Source of the DNA: Drechslerella dactyloides
Lineage: Eukaryota > Ascomycota > Orbiliomycetes > Orbiliales > Orbiliaceae
NCBI GenBank assembly: GCA_020064725.1
Contig: JAGTWJ010000017.1
Span: 3,720,001-3,784,000 of the forward strand
Direction of reading: 5' to 3'
DNA: 64,000 bases
Shown here piece by piece: positions 1-13,255 of this stretch (positions within the stretch are counted from its first letter, which is position 1; every line of letters starts with the position of its first letter). The notes beneath the pieces were generated by a model. That model did not search any database. It had not been told where the DNA came from and saw nothing but the letters and a program-made list of their open reading frames with translations. The translations under genes were made by a program, and so were the position numbers.

Positions 1-3000
1 CTATTTCCGAGCGAGATGGCGTCTGAGTTTTCTCCAACCTGCTGCCGTTTTGTCGATAACTCGAACGCTACCGCAAATGTCAACGGCGCCCGCGAAATTG
101 AGACAATGGAGATCGCAGATGAGACATCCCATAGTTTTGCTGTCCAATCGCCGCAGGACGCCAGGCGTTGCAAGTGGGCCTGGAGGTTGAAGGAGACGGC
201 TGCCGGGACCCGCGCGATGCAATTACCAAATGTTCATGCATGACCATTGTTCGGTTTGAAGGCATTCGTCAGAGATTGATCGAGGCGATGTGCAGATGAC
301 CGGTCTGTCGGGCGGGAGCGCAGCACATCACCCTCTTTGAGGCAAAAGATGTGATAGAGCTGCAGTCGGGGAGCTTAACAGGCTGCTCTTCTCTTATCCG
401 CGTTAGTCAACGATTTGAAGGACGTGAGGCCGGCGGGGGGCCGGGTCTGGATCCCATCCATCCCGTGATGCACGTCGAGATAAAAACAGGGCCAACAGGA
501 GAGCTGGAAATGGGCCCGCCAATCAATCGCGTAAGTCCGCAGTCATCAGCGCTGGAGTCGCCAGAAATTCCCCCATCGAGCAAGTTGGGAGGTTAATCGT
601 CAGGAATAAGAACCAGGTCAGGACTCCACGGTCAGGCCAGGCACCGGGATTCAAACCCAACAGCCAAGGACGAGGAAAGTGGAGCTGGCCCCTCCGAAAC
701 TTGGAATCGGGATCGCTTCCACGAAACACGGTTCGCAGGTGTCGACCTTGAGCAGTGAACGGTTCTGGCGTGCTGGGCGGCGAGCAGCTGGCCCCCTCGT
801 CCTGTGGCGCGCGAGTGGTCACGTTGCGATGCTTGGCGCAGGGTGCGCTTTGGCGGAGGTTTGTGGGACGAGCCAATGGAAAGCGTCGAGGGCTGGCAAG
901 GGGCCGCCCCCACAGCCAGACGAAGGGCTTTTTTAAGTGCGCCGGTTCCGAGGTTTCGGGTCGCCCTCCTTCGACGCCACGGCATTTTCGGGGAAGCTAG
1001 CAAGGCCGTCCGGGCCAATCGCGAGGCCCGCCGCTGCAGGCATCAGTTGGTCCAGCGTCCCAGGCAGCTGGCGTCGGCTCCCCTTTTGCGCACTCTCGCT
1101 CGTCCGTGCTGGAGAGTCTGAGCGTGGAGCGTGGAGCGTGGAGCATCCATGGAGCATGGAGCTTTGTGGTGATGAAGCTCAATTACCGCGTGTCATTTCG
1201 AGACAGCGACAGGCCTCGTCCACTGGGTCATTGCTTGTGCATCGCGGGCTTTCCCCAGGCCCGCCCCACTTGGCTGAGGAGATGGGGCTGCCGTTCCAAG
1301 ACCGGAACTGTTCCGCTGGGACTGGCGATGCCTTGGGGACGTGAATTTGGAATTTAGCCGGTCTCGTGGAATTGTATTTCTGGGTCCATCGAAAGCGAAG
1401 CTGGAACGGTCGTAATTTCTCCGGGGGGCAGGAAATCGATGAGATGAGAGGGCTCGAGCTACCGGTCCCTGACCCGCGGGGATGGGATCCGAGACGATGA
1501 GTCTGCAATCAGACCTCGACCCCGTTTCACCCTCACCACCGTAACCTTGCAATGCATCGCGCACTGCATCGCTTGTGATTCCTCGGGTTTGATTCCACGA
1601 ATGCTCATCTCGCTGGCCCCGTTCCGCTGGCCCGGTGCCAATCTGGAACGCGTAAAATGAGAATCAGCAAATTTAAAACTTGAGATTGTTCCAAAAGCAC
1701 GCCCGTTCAGCAGCATTGTCTCGAACCCGCCGACCAAGATGCCGGCCTCGGGAATGGGCTGCGGGCGCGGATGCGCAATCAGGTCGTGTCTGGATGTCAG
1801 CTTCGGTTGATTACCTCGGCGGATGGCGATTTCGGATCGCTTCCTCGGTGTCGGCTCGCGTCTTCGGTCTTGGATGCTCGTATGTATGGGGCAGCAGCGC
1901 CCCTGCATGCGCGCCCGCCCTCGCCTGCATCTTCATTCGACGGCCGCTAAACGACGCGGGTGAAAATGAAACGCGGGACTAGAGTTACCTGACGGACAGA
2001 CGCGACGTTGACGGGCGGCCGTGATTTAGTCAGTCCCACCCGAATCTTCGGAAAGTCCAGCATGCGGATGCTATCGATCGATATCGATACCGATGCATGC
2101 ACGTCGACTTGCGAGCTTGGGAACACAAAACCAGGTCGAGTCAGCTCGAGCTGCCGACTCAGCTAGCCCGCTTCGCTTGGAGCTGCAGACGTGAGTGATT
2201 TGATGAGTGGTGCCGAAGATGGAAATGTAACTCACGCGCGGACGTGAGTGCTGGTGGTCCTGAGTTACACAATGCTTATGCCGGATGATATAGCTCCTGT
2301 GCAACCGTGAGATTTGATTTGGTGGTGGTGCATTGCATGCCTTTGATCCCGTCACCGAGACCAATCCCGTCACAACATCCGAGGACGGTACCGAGGACAT
2401 TGTCATGGTCCGAGCATTGCAAGCTCAACCTCGTCAACATCGCATATACACCATACGCTGCAATATAGGTATGTAATTCCCTTCACCTCCTTACGGAGCA
2501 CTGTAGTACGAAGGACATTGATACTGCCTATATTCTACCGCGTTATAATACCTCGGCTGACATGTCACGGGACGAGTCGCGTCGTAGTACACACAGGCAC
2601 AATTCACAGACTTCAGAGGCAGTCGGCCCGTACCATACTGCCGTTTTCCTCTGCAATTACACGAGAGCAGGAAGAATGAGCATGTGTTCGTGATATCGCG
2701 AGCTTCGATATCAGCCGGCGTTATATTTAACGCCCTCGGATGCATGCAGTGCAATGAGTCCACCCGTCGGAACGGATATAACGGCACCCAGGGAAAGCAG
2801 ACTCCACTGCCACGCTTCACGGTTAATGTCAGCGTGTAATCTCGCGATTTCCCATCCCTTCAGTAAAATCGGAGCACGAGGGAGTCGCGACCCGGCTGAT
2901 CAGAATAGCGTCGCTCGCTAGCGCCAAGAAACGACGAGAGCACGCCGAAGCTTCGCGAAGGGATGAGCGAACACGAACGAACTACAACTACCGAACGTGC

Positions 3001-6000
3001 TTTGAGCCGTTGCCGGGAAAAAACGTCGGTCGGTCGCTTGGCTGGTCGCTTGACGTTGCTCATGCATAAATCTGTGCATAGGACCTCGTATTCAAAAAGG
3101 ACGAACTGGTCTTCAGAAGCTAAGCTCAGCATCGATAATATGTATGTCTCGTAAATGTATGTATATTCGACGCGTCCCATGGCCTCGTGTGCATGAACGC
3201 CTGCAGCCAGCTGGGTAATGTTTGGTGTCCACTGGGTCGAGCAATCCGAACTCATGATGATCCTAAGGAAGGAAACCATGGAGGCAAAGGGTTCCATGCG
3301 GTGTTCTTCGTGTGATTCCGTGCATACAGCCAGGAAGTTAGGCTAAATAGCTAAAATCAGCATGACAGGCGTTTGGGTGCTGGAGATGCCCCGAGGAATT
3401 TCCCCGAGGTTGTTCTAGAAGGGTCACGTTTCCGCCGCCTGCGCGGTTTGTCATTGGCCGCGTCCGGCTGCAGGGCTCATGGGCGCCGGCTGCAGTGCCA
3501 AGCGCCGCCCGTCGGCTCTGAGGGCCCGGGCTTTTTTGTCTCCGAAGTTTATCCAGCGGCAGGTCGGCATGCACGGTGCGGACATCAGAATCGATATCGC
3601 CTTCGATTCTTCGATGCATGTTCATTCGCTTTCAATTCGACAGGAATGGATGCTATTCGTCCGGCAGGGTGGGCCATATGATATCTATCTCACGATCCCA
3701 GCCCTCACGACCCTCCGGATTTGTCGAGCGCATCTCATCGATCCGGGGTAAATACAGCCCAAAAGCCGGGGTACCGGACCTGTGCAGGCGTATACACAAA
3801 TAACGACTAGGCGTCTGCGACCTCATGAGCTTGTTCGTTTGAGATTATTTTAAAATTACAATACTGACTTACCTGTTTAGCATGAACTTTTCCATCCACA
3901 GAACGTCACGGTTTCCCAAACATCAAACAGGAGGATACCCTGTGACCGGCTTGCTTTGGGCGCTGGTTGATTATAGGCTGATGCTTGGTGAACACCTCAA
4001 CATCACACTATGCAAAACGCCTACCTAGTAGGCACTCGTTCAACCAACAGAGACAAAGGGACCAACTCTCGTACAGGTTCGTGTCGAAGGCAAACATTTG
4101 CAGAGGACATGGTGATCACATCCGGTGAGAGAACTGCCACGGTCAGGGTCCATCCACCAGCATACCTTAATCCGCCGATCTCCAAAAAGGGTCCATACAC
4201 ACAACCGCACAAAAGTAAGCTTGTGAAGACGAGCGAGCGAGCGAGACACGAACGAGAACCGTCACATCACTGCCGGACTGAGACGTGCCGAGGGCAGCCG
4301 TTAGCCGCGGGCGCCGGGGTTATCGCTCACGAGGCTGATATCCAGGTGTGCGGTGTTTTCTCCAGCAGTGCGCCAGCACGTATGAACAGGAATGGTTGGC
4401 ATTTGCCAGTGCTGTGCGGGTCAGCTGTCGTCGTGACTTACAATCGACAGGGCCTTTGCGAGGTCGGTTAACGAGGAGGACCCTGACCGTAGTTCGAGGA
4501 CCCTGAAACACTGAGTCTACTGACTGCGAAAAATTTTCTCCCCTCTCCATTTTCCCTGTTTTGCAAGATGGCAAGTGAGATAGATGTATTCTGATATGGG
4601 CATGTCAGCGCCTAGCTACCAATCACGAGTGAAAGCTCGTGTCCGTTACATACTAAGCACGCAGCAGACATACTATGCTAACTAAGTATCGCTCCATACG
4701 CTATTACTACCATCGATGCATCCTTATATCCTCAAACCGGAAAGTGCTAGCAGTAGCTCCGAATCACTGACGGTACGCATCGAGTACTGCGCAGCTGCCC
4801 TTGCCCGAGGTGGATATATCTCGTCTCGGTGATTCCATGAGCAAGATCAGGTGCTCCTTTTTTTAGAGACACGCCAAACCCGCCCCAGTTGCAAGCCCGA
4901 GAATCCGATATGATCCATCTCCCCATCTTCCCTGTTGGTCCGCAGGGCTGAGCTTGCCTGTGAGCGCTAACTGCTGGGCTCCAGCTGCTAACAATACACA
5001 GTATTAGTCGCACGAAGATTGAGTTTTCGCAAGCACAGCAGCTGTGGTTGAGCGCTCAATCGAATTAGGCTAAATGCGTCAGTGCCTCCATCCAGCCTGG
5101 GGCGCACCGGACAAACACCTCCGGGCAGCCTGCTGACTAATGACCTCCAACTTCCTTCCAGTTCTGCGCGCAATTGCGGCGGAACGTGCTCCCACGCAGC
5201 ACACTTGCGCAGTCCCAAGTCTGCTGGCCCAGCAAGCTTCTTTTTTGAATTGTGTTTTTCTTTCGGTTTGCGGCCACGAGACCGGCGAGCGAGGGCTGCG
5301 CTGCCAGTATAATTTGAGATGTTATGCATTGAGCAGGTCAGCTCGACCGGTCAAGCTGCCAGCCGACAGCTCCCAATTGAGCGCGCGGCGTCTGTAGCCG
5401 ATCGATCGATCGGGCTGGCGGGCTTGCTGGCGGCGGAGCTGTGTGATCCTGTGCATTTCTACTATCCATATCCATCCGTTCGGTCAATGCAGCATGAAGC
5501 TCCAGCACGCCAGTGGCAGATGTGTGGTGAAGCTCAATTAGGAATATGCGTCATACGTCTTCCATGAGTCGCTGAACCGTCGTGAAATCCACGGTATCGT
5601 ACCTCCTACAATCCTGCGAGAGTAGTGTTCGGATAGGCGCACCGAGCTGAGCGCTCGCCATTGCCAGATTGTCTTCACAGAGGTCGAAAGAAGCTTTTCG
5701 CATGATCAGCCCGTCAGCACTGCTCCCGCCAAGCCACGTCTGGGGAACGAACGCCCGCCTAAACGGTCATCTGAAGAGGGCAGCAGCGAGGCTGATCACT
5801 TTCTCCCCGTGCTAGTCGCTAAACATGGGAGCTCGATCAGTGCAGCGCAGCGCCCTCGACGTTGGTGGTGGTAAAGTGGCGCTCGGGGCGGTGGACGAGG
5901 CGTACGTACATGTCCGTACATGTCCGTCGCGTCGACGGTTCTCGACTGCGGGATTGGCGGGTCTGGGTTTGTCCAGATCCGATTTTCGATCCCTCTGATT

Positions 6001-9000
6001 CGAGAGAGATGCGTACGGCTCTTTGGATGCAATTTTGCCCCCCACCTGCACGGGGTTTCTCTTACTCGACGGGAACTCCGCAGCCCCGCCTTACTCGATA
6101 TCATCATCACACGGGTGACTTGTATCCTCAGCAGGGAGCACGACCCGACAGTGCACGGTTAACGGCTTCGGACCTATGATGAGTTGCGGGTGACGTCTGG
6201 AAACGCAGACGAACTCCTTCGGATTGGGAAAAAAATGCTACCCACAGGATCTGGCGGGGGAGCTCATACTCCTGCTCCTACAAAGATCAGATCACGTTGA
6301 CACGCTTGTACGTACAAGATCGAATAGAGGAAGGACGAACGAGCGGAAGGAGGCATTTTGCATTTTGCATTTCCCGCAACCGCCTGAACCGCCTGTCCGC
6401 CAAGTGTTTTTTTGTTTTTGAAATTTCTTGCAACGGATTACCTCTTCTCAGTTGAGAAAATTTTCACCAGCAGCAGTAGCAACGTACGTATCGACAAATC
6501 GAATACGTTACTGATCACCTGGGATGGAAAAATTTTCATCACCCATCACGATTTCGCTCTTTCGTAATAAAGTTGTATTGTCAGGTCGGGGATCCGGGGT
6601 GCCGGGTGCTCGAAGAGGACGTTGGCCGAGGATACCCATCGCCTTGCATGACATGGATCAGCCGGCCGTCGGTGAGACCAACTGTTGGACCTTTTTTACG
6701 CCCCGTCCGTCGCCATGCGATTCGATTCGACACAGCCTGCCGGCCGTGTAATTGCAATCACAATACCAGAACAGTAAGGCAGTACTGTTGTTGCGCGGTC
6801 CTCTTGTCCTTCCCGTGCATGGGGCAAGCTTGGAAGAGAGACTCAAGCGCACGCGCACACAATTTCTCAAACACAACCCAGCGCTGCTAACCGACCGCGG
6901 ACAAGGTCAGGTCAGGTCCGGGGTGCAGCCTGGTGGAAAAAAAGCTGAATTGAAAGAGAAAAAGCCACGAGGCAGTGGAGGCTTGCAACGACCTACTCTG
7001 TTGGGTCCGCTGTCCTCGTCGTGTACTGCACGTATGCCCTGGGGACCATGAATTGAGTTTCGCGATCCAATTGATCATTGATCACGATGCAGACCGGATT
7101 CCAAGGAATTTGCGCAATTGGGGCATCCGTGCTCACCTTGTAATATCCGTGTACGAGGAGTCAACGGTTTTTTTGTTATTTTGGCCGCGCGCGCACATAT
7201 GCATGCATGCACGAATCACCCCATATCGCAATACCTGCGAGTGCGTTGCACAAACGCATTGCAATGCAGGGCGTTACATACTACATGCCCACATACACCC
7301 GTGAATATCCCAAAATGCGAGAACACAAGCTTGGGCCTGGCTGAGCCGATCGAATCCCGATACTCGATTTCAAAGACTGCACGGACACCCCGTACATGCT
7401 TCAATCGAATCGAGATACCCCTCTCGTGGCACAGCCTTTGTTATACGTTGAATGTACCCCGGTCGTACTCTTTATACTTATAGATCTACCCGTGTTGTTA
7501 CAGACTATTCAACATTCTTTCGGGGTTTCAAGTATCAACCCCCCGGCGGTGCAGGGCATTGTGCACTATACAACCGCAATCGATGGCATGGTACAGCTAG
7601 GCCGGCCGTCGGACGGCTGTAACGACTAGGTTGGTGAACGGTTGCTTCCACAATCGACGGTACGCTGCGGTGTCGGACGCACGCCGCAGAGGAGGGGTGT
7701 GTTTACGTAGATAGGTAGCTGCCGGTACTTGGGGTACGAAAGACGGTCGACAGCCGGCCAATCACGGTGCGTACGAATGCGTATAATACGCTGCGCGCTG
7801 GTATAATATAACACAGCTTACCCTGCTCGTACGTATGCATATATCCAAATATTTATCGGATATCGTCCTATGTCTGCTGCATACCCCGCGCTGTGGGAAC
7901 AAAGCTGGGCGAATGGAAGACTGTGGAAGAGGGTTCGAATATTTATTTCCCCGCTCGTACCCGTGAACGCTACATATCCGGACGGGAGCTGGCCCCTTCG
8001 AATTCGGACGGGTCATGGAGCGAAAGGAAGTCGAAAAGGAAAGGGGAAAGAAAGCTTCCACGCATACAAGGCCTGTCCGTTGGTCGGCTGCCGTTCTTAA
8101 CTCCATTGAACGGTTGGAAGGCGCGTACGTCGGCTGTTTTGAAAAATGTGTAAAACACGCAGCGCAGTGTCTTTGAGTTACCTACCTGTTGAGCCCGGCT
8201 GTTTATAATTAATATGACCGCTGTCTCGAAGGGCGCGGATTTGTAAAATGCAATGTAAAATGCAAAAGTCGGGAATTCGCCTCGGGCTGAGCACTGCAGG
8301 TTGGGTTGGCTGCGACAAAACGGAAGCCGGTGAGTAAGAATCGAAGGTCATGGCCAGCGACGCGACGATTCGATGCAGTCGATTGATTTGATGTCCGGCA
8401 AAAGCAAAAGCGTGGGGGCGGACGTCCGGAAGGCCGTGTCTCGTCTGGCCAGGCTCGACGGCTCTCCACCTCGCTCAAACCCCATTTTAAATGCACATGC
8501 AGCGGCATTTGCCCGTTCGTCATGCCTCCCTGTAACACCACCCCGCATAACTCCAAAGCCGAGCGAGGCTAACGAGCTGCGAGCTAGCTGGCCTTTCTTC
8601 ACGATCGATCGCGGGACTCTGGCACGCCCACGCAAATTTGTGATACGATCCGATACCTCGAGCGCGAGCTCGCGCGCAAAAGCTACCCAAGCAGGTCCGA
8701 GTAAATATAGCTTCAAGACCCTGAATGTTAGCTTGCTAGCTGGCTGGCCGGCTGGCAGAATGACCTGTTTGACAGCTCATCGACCAGCAGGCGCAGCTTC
8801 ATGATTCTCTGCATATGCAGAAGCTCACTCTGACAGGCGTCGTGCGGTCGACGAGACGGCCGTGACAGGTGACCCGCCAGCAAACCGGCAAAGTCTCACC
8901 ACCACGACCGGCCAGGCCAACCAGCCAACCCACGCTCAGGCGATAACATAATGCAAATGTACCCGCGTGGGATAGATCTCGAGATGTCGAGCCTGAAACA

Positions 9001-12000
9001 TAAACAAAAGGGCGTCCGGGCAAAAATGCGTGTTCCGGCTGCCTGCTTGTGTCTGCTTGCTCTTCTGCTTACATTTCGATTCCAAATGATCATGAATGGA
9101 CTGGATGTTTCTTCCTGAAACCCCCCCGCCCTATTAGAATTACTCGAGCGCACCGAGCTGCCCGTTTGAAGACCGCCGTCGAGCGTTCCCATTTGCTGGT
9201 TGGCGGCAGGGGCTGTTTGCTCGCGGGTCAGCTGCTCGGTCGAGGACAAAGGGATCAAGTGATTTGCAAGCGGCGGGTTTGTGAGCTGTCAATCCGGCCG
9301 AGCGCTCATTGGACCCTGATGATTGGAATGTGAATGTGGGTGCAGTGGAGGCAATGATTGTAGGTAATGTATTCCGCATGTACTCCGTAATATAGTCTCA
9401 CCGCTGAAAAGAACTTGTGCGGACGCAAAAGATGACCTGGGGAAGCGACGCGTCCGACGCCTGCGTGACTGGCGCTGCGATCAAGGGTCTCTCCTCCCGA
9501 TCGAGGGAGATATTCAGGGTCTGCTAAGCGTGGATATCGGATGTCCTGTCTGTCAAGACTGCTACGGACTGCGCTGACTGACATTGACGGGGCGAGTCAC
9601 CGGCTTGGACTGGAAGATTTGACTACCGTTTCTGTTCACCAGTATTTCTATTTTAGGCCCCGGCGGTTGACCAACAGCGCAGCACCAGCAGCAGCACCAG
9701 CCCGGGCTCCGGTTTGGGTAGGCGGCTTCTGATAATACATACGCCCTCCTGTCGTCTCATGCGCAATCGCCGCTGCTTCAGAGGGATCATTATTGTCCTG
9801 TCAAGCGGGCGCATAGCCATGGGCTGAACCCGAAGGAAATCGTATTCTGCATCGAAGGGGTGGTCGAGAACTATACGCGGTTGGATTTTGATACATCTCG
9901 CAAGGCTGTGCGCGGCGAGTGTCATCAAGAAGAAAGAAAGCCTGACCTGAAAATCGAAAAGTGACAACGAATCGCCCATACCGACCACAACCATGCTACC
10001 GAGTCACGGGTAGGCGCAAGAGCCTAGAATCGATTGGGAACCCCACAGATCCAATATCAATCAATCACCCTGGGTGCGCTTCCTTGCCGGACGGACGGAC
10101 GGGCTGTTTTCTTCGATTCCATTTCCTGATTGACATGACGTGACATGCAATCCAGACCCAGTGGTCAAGTACCTATCTCCGTGAACGTTTCAGCAGCTCG
10201 GCCGGCCGTTCGCATTTCTCGGATTTCTCGCGAGCGGAGAACGTTGAAAATGCTGCTGCCTTTTTTCCACATCACCTTATTGGTTTTTTTTTTTTGTTTT
10301 CGCGCTCGTGACTTGTTTCCTACGCCCATATCGGAAGTATCGTCCCCGCAGTGTTACCGTGAAGGAGGGTGTGCCTGCCCATCTCTTGTCTCGATCCAGT
10401 ATCTTTTGAAGATTTGTATTAAAAGGAAAATTCCCGTTGCGGAACAGCAGCCCGCGAACGAGAGATATCATGGATGGATGGATCCCCGACAGGAGAAGCC
10501 GCAGCCGCCAGATTCTGTGCGAGCTAGGGCAAACCGCTGCCTGCCGGCAACTGTTGTCCGTATGTCTGTCCGCCCCCCTTACCGTCGGGTTTCGGGATCA
10601 CCTCCTGCAAGACTCTGGGCTTTGTGTCTCGTGAACGGTTGCCTCATGGTTGACGTTCTTATTGGTTTGAAAATTGTTACGAACGGAACATAAAAAAAAT
10701 ATACACCACATCAATTTGCTTTTGAGGATTTATTTTGCTTCGTGAATGGAGAATTACTAAGTGCTTTGCTCAAACCGCTTTGCAGCGCAGGAGTAACGTT
10801 AGCTCGGTCGAGCGCATGCACGGGGGAAGTCTTCCCAGTGCCCCGAGACTGAGGATCCGGAGGGGAAGAAGGGAAGGCGTTCGACTTGCCCCGAAACGGC
10901 AAAGTGAGGGTTCGATATGGCTCTTTTCCTCGGAAGGGCAATTTGCGTTGGACGCGAACAGGGAAAGAATGGAAGAATTGGGGAATAGCCGGGAGAATTG
11001 GATGCGTGCGAGCAAGCAGCACCCCGTGTCGATGCACTGCAATTAATTGTCGCGGGTGCGTGTGTTACATGTTTGCGCGGGCCATGGTAGAGGCTTCCAT
11101 CGTCCTGGGGTTTTTTATATGCCGTTCACAGAATCTCGAGGAATGGCGATGCAATGGAATATCGTCGGTTTCGATCGATGCGCCGGCGAGGGATAGTTAA
11201 TTATATGTTGGCTCTCGCACCGATACAACGTTACCTTACGTGACGTCTCTCGATATCATCCAACAGAGCTGCAAAATGCCTCTGCTTTTTCTTTTCGGAA
11301 TTACGAATGGCTTGAAATGTTCATTTTCGCTGGTATGGAAAAATTTCAGGCGTTTGGGAGCTTCCCATCCGGCCTGCGGATTTTGCTTGCGGACGGGCAA
11401 TTCTCACTGGAGAAATTCCGTCAAAAGAGAGTATTCGTAATTTGTACTTGACTGTTTCGTTTCAACAGGATCAAATGGAACAAGAACAAGCCCACACGAG
11501 CGCGCCCAGATCTATGCGATGCGATGAAAGGATGATTAAACAGTAAATGACAAAGGGATGAAAGAGCAGGTAAGAGCGAGAGACAGTTCCAGTCTGCACA
11601 GTACGAATATTACACACAGAGTGGGGGAGGCGAACGGCGACGACGTTCCCATTCACTCATCGTAGCTGCCCGGCTCGGCTTCATCAGACCTCGCCGGTCG
11701 GATAGGAATTATAATGCCTCTTCCTTCCGTCGCCCTGGGTTAGGGGATTAGGAGGGGGGGTTTTGCAAGATAAAATACGATGCTGCTGCCTGTGGTTTCG
11801 ACCGCTCTGCTGATGCTGCGACCGGCCATGGTGGCCATGGAGCGGATCGAGCAGCCGTTCAAGGAACGGTCGAACACGCCCACGGCGCATCCTCACGGCC
11901 GCACCATGCAGTCGGCGTGCAGCGAGAGACCATCTGACAGAAGCCCTGAACGAGCGAATGGGCTTAACACGCCGGCGCGTTGGTTGGTCGACTAGTTGAT

Positions 12001-12200
12001 TTATTATTATGTATAATCTGGCAGGACTATTAGCTATGATGTATGTAGAGGGGGATGGGGATGGGAACCCGTCGTCATCATCATCATCACGGTCATTATC
12101 ACCACCACCAGCGTCTGGCGCTGTTGGGTTCTTGTTGGCGGGATAAATGGGGATAGCTGACGGGCAGACAGGCGGATGAACAGACGGACAGCCGCGGTGA
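1..12200. other. Long gene-free region left of the Mks1-like gene
   Basis: I see no supported gene here. All open frames are short (longest about 180 codons), overlap each other on both strands, show no recognisable domain and cannot be joined by plausible introns into a conserved protein. Base composition is mixed rather than extremely A+T-rich, so this does not look like classic RIP-destroyed sequence. Short palindromes recur, such as TGCATGCA at 2094, 2741, 7200 and 7204, and ATCGAT-type strings near 2080 and 5400. No rRNA or tRNA was recognised, although weak tRNA or ncRNA genes could be missed by eye. The stretch could be extended regulatory DNA, non-coding transcription units or decayed sequence. 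Confidence 0.6.
1120..1171 (+). repeat. Short tandem repeat, GGAGCGT/GGAGCAT units
   Basis: Heptamer-like units (GGAGCGT, then the variant GGAGCAT) follow one another about five times with small interruptions. The function is unknown and it is probably a decaying minisatellite. Confidence 0.55.
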
Positions 12201-13255
12201 ATATCCATCCATATCTTCCATCCGGGCGGTTGCAAGGCAAGAGCGAGCGAGTGTTCTCGAAGAGCAGAGGGTGTCAGCGAGTCCTGGTGTGCGGTGTGGC
12301 CCCATGCCCAGCGCACCTTCAGCACCCTTCGCCGCCCATCGGCCGGCCCCTGGGAAAATCTTGCTTCCAAGCAAGATGGTTTTCCTGCTGCCAGCGGGCT
12401 TTCTTTTTTCGCGTGAGGGCGGTCAGGTGGAAGTTGGGGTTTGTTTCTTTTTCCCGGACGCTTTCGAAGCTTTCTTTTTCCGGTGGGCTTTCTTTTTGCA
12501 GGGAAAAAGAAAGTTCTGTACAAAAAAGAAAAGCGGGCGTCCCCACACACACACGCCCGGGGAAGTGAGAGCAGTCCGCTGGCTAGTCAGTTCCTCAGGC
12601 TAGCTTCGAGCCGGCCGAATTGCTTCTTGCTTGTGAGAAGGCCTCGGTGGACGTTGGCGGTGGTGGTTGATGCAGCGTAGTGCGGTGCGGTGTGGTGGTG
12701 GAGGTGGTGGTGGTGGAGGTGGAGGACGTTGTTCTGGCGTGTGTGTGCCCCCATACTTCCTTCAATGAGCGCTCGCCCGGCGACGTTAATAACAAACCCC
12801 TTCCCACACAACGAAACTAAACTCCTCCACGCTCTCCCGCTGCATCGCCTTCCGCCAGTAACGATCTTGTCATATAATACGCTCGTTCCATGCCCCAATT
12901 CCCACTCGGCCCCTCTCCTCTCCTCCTCTGGCTATCAGCCTGCATATAGCATCGGTCCCAAGGAAGCGGTCTGTCTATATCATCCCCTTCGCATCCTCCT
13001 TCCTGCATCTCTGCCGCCGCCGCCAGCCAGTCGCCTCTGCCTCGTCTGCACACTCCAGCCATATCGGTCCCGAATACCTGTCTTCGACTACAAGGGTCTG
13101 GAATATAGCTCGACGTTCCCGCTCTTGCACCCCATACATATATCCAAGATACTCTCCGACATCCTCATACCACCCAAGGACCACTTCGACAGTCGGCCGT
13201 CTAGGACCCAATCCAATCCAATCGATAATCGTAGTACTAATCACACTTCGCCACC
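12200..13255 (+). promoter_or_regulatory. Probable promoter and long 5' leader of the Mks1-like gene
   Basis: This stretch lies directly upstream of the ATG at 13256. From about 12780 the plus strand is pyrimidine-rich (many CCTT, CTCC and CCATA runs), as in many fungal 5' leaders. It contains a GGT/GGA microsatellite and two CCAAT-like strings just before the start (13210-13220). Overlapping short ORFs here are low-complexity products and are not called as genes. Exact transcription start sites cannot be read from sequence alone. Confidence 0.4.
12681..12726 (+). repeat. GGT/GGA/GCGGT microsatellite
   Basis: The run is purine/G-rich and built from GGTGG and GGAGG units, first as GCGGT steps and then as GGTGGTGGA steps. 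It lies in the presumed promoter or leader of the Mks1-like gene. Such runs inflate spurious ORFs (poly-Trp/Arg in one frame). Confidence 0.7.

Noticed and set aside
640..700. Possible minus-strand tRNA T-arm (GGTTTGAATCC)
   Set aside because: The invariant C of the T loop is replaced, and no cloverleaf could be drawn.
1173..5541. Shared string GAAGCTCAATTA at about 1176 and 5529 as a dispersed repeat
   Set aside because: Identity covers little more than the 12-mer plus a partial GTGGTG neighbour; too short to call a repeat family.
10145..10693. 182-codon plus-strand frame
   Set aside because: No domain, no family resemblance, mixed composition, no supporting splice partners; likely chance.
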